This document shows positions 1-5,054 of a stretch of DNA of 6,443 nucleotides, one piece after another (position 1 is the first letter of the stretch; each line of letters begins with the position of its first letter). The stretch is from the NCBI GenBank assembly GCA_938004025.1, contig CALKXC010000113.1, positions 1 to 6,443 on the forward strand. The letters are read 5' to 3'. Source of the DNA: an uncultured Leucothrix sp. (GTDB lineage Bacteria; Pseudomonadota; Gammaproteobacteria; Thiotrichales; Thiotrichaceae). The position numbers and the translations under genes were made by a program. Below the pieces are notes generated by a model, which saw only the letters and a list, made by a program, of their open reading frames with translations, did no database searches and was not told the origin of the DNA.

Positions 1-923
1 CCGCGGTTAGTCATGGATTCTTTAATGATTTCCGCTCGCGGCATTTTTAGAATTTGACGCTCTATGCTTTCATTGACTCGATCTGCAAATTCAGCATCGG
101 TTGTAATCAGAATAGCTTGCGCATCTTCATCATGCTCAGCCTGCGAAAACAAATCCATAGCAATCCAATCAGGATCGGTTTTTCCATCGCAAACCACTAA
201 AATCTCAGAGGGGCCTGCGATCATATCAATGCCAACCGTGCCGAAAACCATACGCTTTGCTGTTGCGACATAAATATTCCCAGGGCCGACAATTTTGTCC
301 ACTGGAGGAACCGATTCTGTACCGTAGGCTAACGCAGCAACTGCCTGAGCACCACCAATGGTGAATACGCGATCCACGCCTGCAACCGCAGCTGCCGCAA
401 GTACTAATTCATTTAGCTCACCATCTGGTGTAGGTACTACCATAATCAGCTCAGCGACGCCCGCCGTCTTTGCAGGGATAGCATTCATTAGCACTGATGA
501 TGGGTAAGCCGCTTTTCCACCAGGGACATATAAACCAACACGGTCTAGCGGGCTGATTTGCTGCCCCAAAACCGTGCCATCAGCTTCGGTATACTGCCAT
601 GATTCAAGTTTTTGATGGAATGCATAGGCAACGATGCGCTCAGCTGCTAACTCTAACGCTTCTCGCTGCTCAGTCGGTATGGAGTGCAAAGCCTGCTGTA
701 ATCGTTCCGGTAATACTTCAAGCTCAGTCAGTGAAGTCGCTTGCATACGGTCGAAACGGTTGGTGTATTCAATCAGCGCTTTATCACCGCGCTTTTTAAC
801 ATCAGCCAATATGCCATTTACTGTTTCAAATACTGCTTGATCAGAAACCGACTCCCATTCAAGCATGGCTTTAAGCTCAGGCCAAAAGTCAGCATCTGTC
901 GTTTTTAAGCACTTAATATCCAT
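1..923 (-). CDS. hisD: Histidinol dehydrogenase, N-terminal part (cut by left edge)
   Basis: This zinc enzyme carries out the last two steps of histidine biosynthesis in the cytoplasm, oxidising L-histidinol through histidinal to L-histidine with NAD+. The frame is open from an ATG at 921-923 to the window edge, giving 307 codons against about 430 for the family. The glycine-rich YVPGGK motif starts at residue 132, GPGN is at 213-216 and GPSE at 237-240. Q261 and H264 in the SQAEHDEDA segment match the first two zinc ligands (Q259 and H262 in E. coli). The catalytic Glu-His pair and the remaining zinc ligands lie beyond the edge and cannot be checked. The start fits family N-termini (WESVSD near residue 23); a modest GGA lies about ten bases upstream. 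It is the third gene of a probable hisG-aroG-hisD operon, 43 bp after aroG. Nothing looks broken in the visible part. Confidence 0.97.
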   Translation of the reverse strand, partial: MDIKCLKTTDADFWPELKAMLEWESVSDQAVFETVNGILADVKKRGDKALIEYTNRFDRMQATSLTELEVLPERLQQALHSIPTEQREALELAAERIVAYAFHQKLESWQYTEADGTVLGQQISPLDRVGLYVPGGKAAYPSSVLMNAIPAKTAGVAELIMVVPTPDGELNELVLAAAAVAGVDRVFTIGGAQAVAALAYGTESVPPVDKIVGPGNIYVATAKRMVFGTVGIDMIAGPSEILVVCDGKTDPDWIAMDLFSQAEHDEDAQAILITTDAEFADRVNESIERQILKMPRAEIIKESMTNR

Positions 924-939
924 CAATTTTATCCAGCAA

Positions 940-958
940 AACAGGCCGAGAGCCTGTT
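940..958 (-). other. Hairpin in the aroG-hisD spacer
   Basis: A perfect 7-bp inverted repeat, AACAGGC-N5-GCCTGTT, fills the middle of the 43-bp spacer. On the transcribed strand its 3' arm runs into a short GTTTTG stretch, too poor in T for a strong intrinsic terminator. It ends about 16 bases before the hisD ATG, next to the presumed ribosome binding site. It could be a weak attenuating terminator, an RNA-processing or stabilising hairpin, or chance. The structure is seen directly; any role is inference. Confidence 0.35.
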
Positions 959-966
959 AAAAATCT

Positions 967-2028
967 TTACAGGTTGCGACGCGTTTCAACCGCACTTGCC
1001 AACTGCTCAAGCACTGTAATCGTGTCATCCCAGCCAATACAAGCATCGGTGATACTCTGACCATAGGTTAAGGTGCTTTTATCAACACCCTCACCTTTCT
1101 GATTACCTGCAACTAAATGACTTTCGATCATGACACCACTAATATCATAACTACCATTCGCAATTTGATTAGCGACGGTGGTCGAGACTTTCAACTGATT
1201 TTCATGTTTCTTGCGACTATTCGCATGACTGAAATCAACCATCAAAGATGGCGAAAGGCCATTTTTACGTAAGTCATTTGACGCATCTTCAACACTGACA
1301 GAATCATAATTCGGACGTAATCCACCGCGCAAAATCACATGACAATCTTCATTGCCGGCTGTCGTAAAGATAGCCGAATGACCTTCCTTAGTCACAGACA
1401 AAAAGTGATGAGGATTTGCGGCCGCTTTAATCGCGTTGATAGCAATATCAACATTACCGTAAGTACCGTTTTTGAAGCCAATTGGGCATGAGCTACCTGA
1501 AGCTAACTCTCTGTGACCTTGACTTTCAGTAGTACGGGCGCCAATTGCACCCCAACTAATCAGATCTGCAACGTATTGTGGCGAGATCAAGTCTAGAAAC
1601 TCAGTGGCAGCGGGCATGCCTTTCTCTGAAAGCTCCAGCAACAAGTTACGCGCTACCTTAAGGCCTTTATTAATGTTGTACTCACCCGAGATATCCGGAT
1701 CGTTAATTAAACCCTTCCAACCTACACTAGTGCGTGGCTTTTCGAAGTAAACACGCATGACTATTTGTAACTGATCTTTTAATTGTTCCTGTAGAACAGA
1801 CAGGCGATCTGCATACTCATGAGCGGCTTTAGTATCATGAATCGAGCATGGCCCTACAACGACCAACAATCGATCATCTTCACCTTTGATAATTCGATGC
1901 GCTTCTTGGCGAGCTTCGACGACCGTCTTGGTTGCCGCTTCTGTAATTGGAAATTCCCGTAGCAATTCATCGGGAGCCATTACCTTTTCCATATCGGTAA
2001 TACGTAGATCATCTGTAACGTGTTTCAT
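967..2028 (-). CDS. aroG: 3-deoxy-7-phosphoheptulonate (DAHP) synthase, class I AroG-type
   Basis: This enzyme condenses phosphoenolpyruvate with erythrose 4-phosphate, the entry step of the shikimate pathway to aromatic amino acids. At 353 aa it matches E. coli AroG/AroF/AroH (about 350 aa) and reads most like AroG throughout. GPCSIHD at 59-65 carries metal ligand C61; the other expected ligands H268, E302 and D328 are present, the last shifted by a two-residue insertion. KPRT (97-100) and GARTTESQ (163-170) are active-site segments. The AroG effector-site residues D6, D7, I10, P150, Q151, L175, S180, F209 and S211 are kept, but residue 179 is Ser (Leu in AroG) and 221 is Phe (Val in AroG), so feedback inhibition may differ. 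The ATG start gives an N-terminus aligned with AroG (DDLRI at 6-10). It lies between hisG and hisD with operon-like spacing. The family is certain; the isoenzyme letter is less so. Confidence 0.97.
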   Translation of the reverse strand: MKHVTDDLRITDMEKVMAPDELLREFPITEAATKTVVEARQEAHRIIKGEDDRLLVVVGPCSIHDTKAAHEYADRLSVLQEQLKDQLQIVMRVYFEKPRTSVGWKGLINDPDISGEYNINKGLKVARNLLLELSEKGMPAATEFLDLISPQYVADLISWGAIGARTTESQGHRELASGSSCPIGFKNGTYGNVDIAINAIKAAANPHHFLSVTKEGHSAIFTTAGNEDCHVILRGGLRPNYDSVSVEDASNDLRKNGLSPSLMVDFSHANSRKKHENQLKVSTTVANQIANGSYDISGVMIESHLVAGNQKGEGVDKSTLTYGQSITDACIGWDDTITVLEQLASAVETRRNL

Positions 2029-2032
2029 AAAT

Positions 2033-2038
2033 CCCCTT
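2033..2038 (-). promoter_or_regulatory. aroG ribosome binding site overlapping the hisG stop
   Basis: On the minus strand the sequence reads TAAAGGGGATTTATG. The hisG stop TAA is at 2040-2038, the purine run AAGGGG begins inside it, and the aroG ATG follows four bases later. This is the clearest ribosome binding site in the operon and suggests that aroG translation is coupled to termination on hisG. Confidence 0.65.
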
Positions 2039-2673
2039 TAATCCTTAGCAACTGCAGCCGAAACTTTATCAATGATATTTTTCAACTGCTTATGTTTTGT
2101 TTTCATTGAAGCTTTATTGACAACCAAGCGCGAGCTGATATCAGCCATATGCTCTTGTGGCACTAAGCCGTTAGCTCTCAAAGTATTTCCTGTATCAACC
2201 ACATCCACTATACAGTCGGCAAGGCCTACAATTGGCGCTAGTTCCATTGAACCGTAAAGCTTTATAACCTCAATCTGCCTTCCCTGCTCTGCAAAATAAC
2301 GACGCGCGCAGTTTACAAATTTCGTTGCCACCTTTAACTGACCTTCAGGCAAAGGTACATCTTTCAATCCAGCCGTCATTAACTTGCAGCAGGCAATGTT
2401 TAAATCAAGCATTTCGTAGAGACCATCGCCCCCATGCTCCATTAAAACATCTTTCCCAACAACGCCTAAGTCTGCCGCACCATACTCAACGTAAGTCGGC
2501 ACGTCAGTCGCGCGAATAATCACTAGCTTAATATGCTCAGATGTCGTATCCAAAATCAGCTTTCGACTTGTTTCAGGGTCATCGAGCGCTTCGATGCCGG
2601 CTGCCTTTAACAGAGGCATCGTCTCTTTGAAAATACGTCCTTTGGAGAGGGCAATTGTAATCGTTTCAGTCAT
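2038..2673 (-). CDS. hisG: ATP phosphoribosyltransferase catalytic subunit, short form
   Basis: HisG catalyses the first committed step of histidine biosynthesis, joining ATP and PRPP to give phosphoribosyl-ATP. The 211-aa length and absence of the C-terminal regulatory domain of the roughly 300-aa long form place it in the HisG-S group. Members of that group need the HisRS-like partner HisZ for activity and histidine feedback; hisZ is not in this window. Visible motifs are ALSKGRI near the N-terminus (8-14), [13 protein letters not shown] (63-75), and the PRPP-binding segment with [10 protein letters not shown] (144-153) and [11 protein letters not shown] (160-170). The ATG at 2671-2673 is preceded by a weak GGAA about ten bases away. 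It appears to be the first gene of the operon, because the gene upstream is ate, 153 bp away across a gap with promoter-like and palindromic sequences. Confidence 0.97.
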   Translation of the reverse strand: MTETITIALSKGRIFKETMPLLKAAGIEALDDPETSRKLILDTTSEHIKLVIIRATDVPTYVEYGAADLGVVGKDVLMEHGGDGLYEMLDLNIACCKLMTAGLKDVPLPEGQLKVATKFVNCARRYFAEQGRQIEVIKLYGSMELAPIVGLADCIVDVVDTGNTLRANGLVPQEHMADISSRLVVNKASMKTKHKQLKNIIDKVSAAVAKD

Positions 2674-2718
2674 AGTATCGTTATTCCACGCACTTTATTA
2701 CGGGTAATTTCCCGCCAA

Positions 2719-2739
2719 CGGTAAAGCTGATCTTTACCG
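2719..2739. promoter_or_regulatory. Operator-like palindrome or leader hairpin before hisG
   Basis: This is a perfect 8-bp inverted repeat, CGGTAAAG-N5-CTTTACCG, 46 bp upstream of the hisG ATG. It has no T-tract on the outgoing side of the minus strand, so it does not look like a terminator. Its GTAAA/TTTAC half-sites resemble the TyrR/PhhR box (TGTAAA-N6-TTTACA) but are separated by seven bases rather than six. If the -10 at 2754-2759 is right, it would sit about +8 to +28, suitable for a repressor or a 5' leader structure. A near-palindrome CGGGTAATTTCCCG lies beside it at 2701-2714. No regulator can be assigned from sequence. Confidence 0.4.
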
Positions 2740-2753
2740 AAAAACAAATGCGA

Positions 2754-2782
2754 ATCATAACGAAATTAAGGGCGAATAACAC
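2754..2782 (-). promoter_or_regulatory. Candidate promoter for hisG-aroG-hisD
   Basis: On the minus strand a TATGAT box (2759-2754, five of six consensus bases) lies 17 bp from a poor -35 match, GTGTTA (2782-2777). Transcription would start near 2747, giving a leader of about 75 nt that contains the palindrome at 2719-2739. The weak -35 suggests either activation or a chance -10. Confidence 0.3.
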
Positions 2783-2785
2783 CCT
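2769..2785 (-). terminator. Weak terminator-like hairpin after ate
   Basis: On the minus strand, AGGGTG-TTATT-CGCCCT forms a 6-bp stem with one G-T wobble and a 5-nt loop, followed by TAATTTCGTT. It begins about 40 nt after the ate stop. The stem is short and the T-tract interrupted, so termination would be partial at best. It overlaps the candidate -35 of the hisG promoter. Confidence 0.3.
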
Positions 2786-2826
2786 GCGATTAGCCTTACA
2801 AACGACCTTACGGGAATTTTGGAAGA

Positions 2827-3528
2827 CTACTGCTTCAAGAGAGGCTTCCAAACGCCGTCAGATAAACCTTCGAGGGGTTGGTAACGAGTTTTATAATTCA
2901 TTTTTGAACAATCTTTAATGTAATAGCCAGGATATACATATTCTAAATTTTGCGCTTTTGCAAAATCCATTTGCCATAACAAAGCAAATACACCTAGGCC
3001 TCTTTTACTGCCTTTAATAGGGTCAAAAAAGGTGTATACCGCTGAAAGCCCAGATTCCAAACGATCAACTGCTGCAACACCGATAAGCGTTTCTTGATCA
3101 AAAAACTCTACAAACAGCGTGTCACACCAATGAGCGGTTAAAAAATCTTTTACTCCGTCGGCATCGGTGTCTTGATGGCGACTTTTCAAATAGTCTGCAT
3201 AAAGTTCCACATAATCAGCCTTAAAGCCATCTTCATTTAAAACTACTTTAAGGTCTTGGTTCATTTTTAAATTGCGGCGTTGGCTTCTGTCGGGCTTAAA
3301 TTCGCTCACTTCAATTCTAGTGGTTATGCAAGACTGACAATCCTGACAATAGGGACGATAAACCTGACTTCCACTGCGGCGAAACCCAGATTTAATGAGG
3401 TAGTCATAAACGGACATATCCATTGAAAAATCGGGATCGATTACTGCGTTGCGCGCGATTTTACCGGGGAGATAAGCGCAAGTATGCATTGCAGTCGGGT
3501 AAATTTTTAGGGGTTTTGAAAAATCCAT
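2827..3528 (-). CDS. bpt: Aspartate/glutamate leucyltransferase (Ate/Bpt family)
   Basis: This cytoplasmic aminoacyl-tRNA-protein transferase is expected to move Leu from Leu-tRNA onto proteins with N-terminal Asp or Glu, making N-degrons that ClpS delivers to ClpAP. At 233 aa it is close to the bacterial family length of about 235-250. The N-terminal domain has C17 before YLPGK (19-23), GFRRSG (48-53), and YRPYC-x2-C-x2-C with cysteines at 61, 64 and 67, followed by the usual SQRR (82-85). The C-terminal GNAT-like half has VYTFFDP, then a GLG segment, and ends in YPGYYIKDCSKMNYK (199-213). Most relatives, as I recall them, read LGYWI where this has PGYYI, a mild variation at a conserved spot. 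The start fits family N-termini, although no strong ribosome binding site precedes it. The usual neighbour aat is not adjacent. Databases often call this family arginyl-tRNA-protein transferase; leucyl specificity is inferred from bacterial members. Confidence 0.96.
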   Translation of the reverse strand: MDFSKPLKIYPTAMHTCAYLPGKIARNAVIDPDFSMDMSVYDYLIKSGFRRSGSQVYRPYCQDCQSCITTRIEVSEFKPDRSQRRNLKMNQDLKVVLNEDGFKADYVELYADYLKSRHQDTDADGVKDFLTAHWCDTLFVEFFDQETLIGVAAVDRLESGLSAVYTFFDPIKGSKRGLGVFALLWQMDFAKAQNLEYVYPGYYIKDCSKMNYKTRYQPLEGLSDGVWKPLLKQ

Positions 3529-3599
3529 AACGGGGTAGTATTACCTTAATTCGACACTAAACGTACGAGGCTTGATTGGGGAACCTCACGACTGGTTTT

Positions 3600-3628
3600 A
3601 GAGTAAAACGATGTAACTTTTCCATCAA
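3600..3628 (-). promoter_or_regulatory. Candidate ate promoter with inverted repeat over the -10
   Basis: On the minus strand TTGATG (3628-3623, four of six matches to -35) is 17 bp from TACTCT (3605-3600, three of six to -10). A perfect 6-bp inverted repeat, GTTTTA-GAG-TAAAAC (3595-3609), lies across the -10 and could be a protein-binding site. The 170-bp gap between the RNase gene and ate leaves room for such a promoter, but the match is weak. Confidence 0.22.
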
Positions 3629-3698
3629 TCTAAACCCTGATCGGAGGCAAGCCCAAAAGCTACCATCCGACCGAGGGAACCTTAACAAAAATTTTTAT

Positions 3699-4685
3699 TT
3701 AGTAAGAGGCTACCAATCCGGAATCGCCTCTACAATTGGTATATTGTTTTTTCCCTGCTTTCAACATCTCCTCAAGAGACGATGTTGCAGGGTCACCATA
3801 CAAACCAATCCATAGCTCCGTCAACTGGTTCTTTCGATCGCAGCGTAAACCCACTGATTTAGACGCGCCTTTTCCAAAGCTTTCTTCCATTGCTTTGCGT
3901 ATTTTCTTTAATGTGATTTTCTTACCTTTCAAAGAGGTGATTAGCTCATCAACACTTCCTTTATCGATTTCTTTGGCTAAGCGAATCGAATCGGCATAAT
4001 AGGTCTCAGCATCGGCGCTATAACATGTGCCATGCTTGATCCACTCATGACGCTGGAGGTTTGAACTAAACCCGGGCATGTATTTCTTAAGCTCGTTTTT
4101 GGTTTTAGAGGACAACTTTAGAGGCTTCAAAAGATCCCAACGCCCTCTTCTATCGATGGTTTTATCAGCATCGCTCACGCCGCAATAAGCGTTATCTTTG
4201 GGTTGTGGCCACAATCCGTGCAGCGACAAATGCTTTGAACTGTACTCACCGCGTTTAGCACTTCTACATTCCTTTTTCCTACCATGAGTTGCACAAAAGC
4301 CTGGCTGCCAGCTCATTGCTAATAAATAGTGCTTTGCTTTAGCTTTACGCGCTTTCTTTACTATCGGCGCTGGTTTTGGCTTGCTGCTTGAAGTAATGCG
4401 AGTAGCACTTCCATCTAAGGTTCCACAATCAACCGGCACCCACAACAACTTGCTCTTAGAAATCGCAATTTGATAATGACTCGGTGATGGTTTATTTTTC
4501 TGTTTAACCTGATATTTTTTTCCAGACTTCAAACCCGTCTTGCCAGTCTGTTTGCTGATAGATCGGTATGCATTACAGTCTTTCGTAAGCACAAAAGTCC
4601 CTTTAATACGCTCACTAGCGGTGGCGGCGGGCACCATAATAACGCTTGTTGTTACAAAAAACAGAAAGCAAAGAACGCGATTCAT
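3699..4685 (-). CDS. Secreted RNase T2 family endoribonuclease with N-terminal extra domain
   Basis: RNase T2 enzymes cleave single-stranded RNA through a 2',3'-cyclic phosphate and act in the periplasm or outside the cell. Both catalytic segments are intact: CAS I, LHGLWP (155-160), with H156, and CAS II, HEWIKHGTC (213-221), with H213, E214, K217 and H218. Residues 1-23 form a signal peptide with a hydrophobic core and a plausible cut after A21-T22-A23. Residues 26-90 form an extra domain bounded by C37 and C87 that looks like a small SH3-like beta fold. A Lys/Pro-rich linker (about 101-118) joins it to the catalytic domain, making the 328-aa protein longer than E. coli RNase I (268 aa). 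The mature protein is strongly basic. A good GGGA ribosome binding site (4693-4696) lies seven bases before the ATG. It appears to be a single gene, with wide gaps on both sides. Confidence 0.95.
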   Translation of the reverse strand: MNRVLCFLFFVTTSVIMVPAATASERIKGTFVLTKDCNAYRSISKQTGKTGLKSGKKYQVKQKNKPSPSHYQIAISKSKLLWVPVDCGTLDGSATRITSSSKPKPAPIVKKARKAKAKHYLLAMSWQPGFCATHGRKKECRSAKRGEYSSKHLSLHGLWPQPKDNAYCGVSDADKTIDRRGRWDLLKPLKLSSKTKNELKKYMPGFSSNLQRHEWIKHGTCYSADAETYYADSIRLAKEIDKGSVDELITSLKGKKITLKKIRKAMEESFGKGASKSVGLRCDRKNQLTELWIGLYGDPATSSLEEMLKAGKKQYTNCRGDSGLVASY

Positions 4686-4762
4686 AAACTTATCCCAATA
4701 TTGTTAGATTGTAGGTTGAGTAATTTATTTTAAGATTACATTAGTTAGGTAGGTAGATGGCC

Positions 4763-4792
4763 TTTATTGAAGGTTCATAATCAACTTTTCAA
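4763..4792 (-). promoter_or_regulatory. Candidate promoter for the RNase T2 gene
   Basis: On the minus strand TTGAAA (4792-4787, five of six -35 matches) is 18 bp from AATAAA (4768-4763, four of six -10 matches). This would give a leader of roughly 70 nt before the ATG. The surroundings are AT-rich, so chance matches are likely. Confidence 0.3.
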
Positions 4793-4866
4793 TTAGATAT
4801 ATAAGTCTCGATTCTCATTTGTTTGTTACAACATAAATCAATCAGTCCTGGATGACAATATCCGGT

Positions 4867-4968
4867 AGGATGCTTAATAGCATAAACGCTTCGCCTCGTT
4901 GGTTAGCGGTGAAGCGCCTTTAAGTTTTGATGACGTCGGGAGGCGCTTATTCTGCTATTAATCATCCT
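4867..4968. repeat. About 100-bp imperfect inverted-repeat element with competing inner stems
   Basis: The outer arms are 4867-4897 and 4940-4968. Both read AGGATG-x-TTAATAGCA, then a short mismatched stretch, then CGCCTC when one is reverse-complemented. Just outside, GT and GC extend the ends, giving termini GYAGGATG. Inside, CGCTTCGCC (4887-4895) pairs with GGTGAAGCG (4908-4916) with one G-T wobble, and AAGCGCCT (4912-4919) pairs perfectly with AGGCGCTT (4941-4948). Three segments can therefore pair in mutually exclusive ways. The ends and the inner GGTTAGCGGTGAAGCG resemble, from memory, dispersed intergenic repeats of proteobacteria that begin GTAGGATGGGTT. No target duplication is visible. 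It may be a decayed MITE/REP-like repeat, a structured RNA, or the recQ terminator region. Confidence 0.6.
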
Positions 4969-5054
4969 GCTTGCATTTTTACTGACTGGAAGGTCACAAC
5001 AGGAAACTTCTAAATAATTCTGTTAGAACTCCATAGGGTTGAGCTTTAGCGGGA

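Larger units (their letters stand above)
4686..5054. other. Intergenic region between recQ and the RNase T2 gene
   Basis: These 369 bp hold no convincing gene. The part nearest the RNase start is AT-rich and contains its ribosome binding site and a candidate promoter; the middle holds the inverted-repeat element at 4867-4968. Nearer recQ, at 5008-5028, a weak AT-rich inverted repeat TTCTAA-N9-TTAGAA is present without a T-tract. No clear intrinsic terminator directly follows recQ. Confidence 0.7.

Noticed and set aside
64..840. Short plus-strand open frames within the hisD region (64-273, 599-799, 634-840)
   Set aside because: They are antisense to a hisD frame with strong family motifs, have no recognisable products and no convincing ribosome binding sites.
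2072..2519. Plus-strand open frames antisense to hisG (2072-2257, 2325-2519)
   Set aside because: They lie wholly inside the well-supported hisG gene on the other strand and show no domain features.
3579..3682. 8-bp direct repeat GGGAACCT (3579-3586 and 3675-3682) flanking part of the ate upstream gap
   Set aside because: It is too short to support a target duplication or operator pair, and nothing resembling an insertion lies between the copies.
3705..3731. Inverted repeat AGAGGC/GCCTCT over the 3' end of the RNase T2 gene, followed further on by a T run
   Set aside because: The 6-bp stem has a 15-nt loop and the TTTTT run lies about 15 nt beyond it, so it does not make a credible intrinsic terminator.
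3576..3999. Plus-strand open frames 3576-3815 and 3736-3999
   Set aside because: Both overlap the 3' part of the RNase T2 gene in antisense. The first begins in the intergenic gap but has no recognisable domain or ribosome binding site.
4898..4916. GTTAGCG inside the inverted-repeat element considered as an integron attC core
   Set aside because: It does not fit GTTRRRY, there is no matching RYYYAAC partner, and no integrase or cassette gene is nearby.
4852..4923. Possible 23-codon plus-strand peptide gene across the inverted-repeat element
   Set aside because: It has no Shine-Dalgarno sequence and its composition is explained by the repeat arms.
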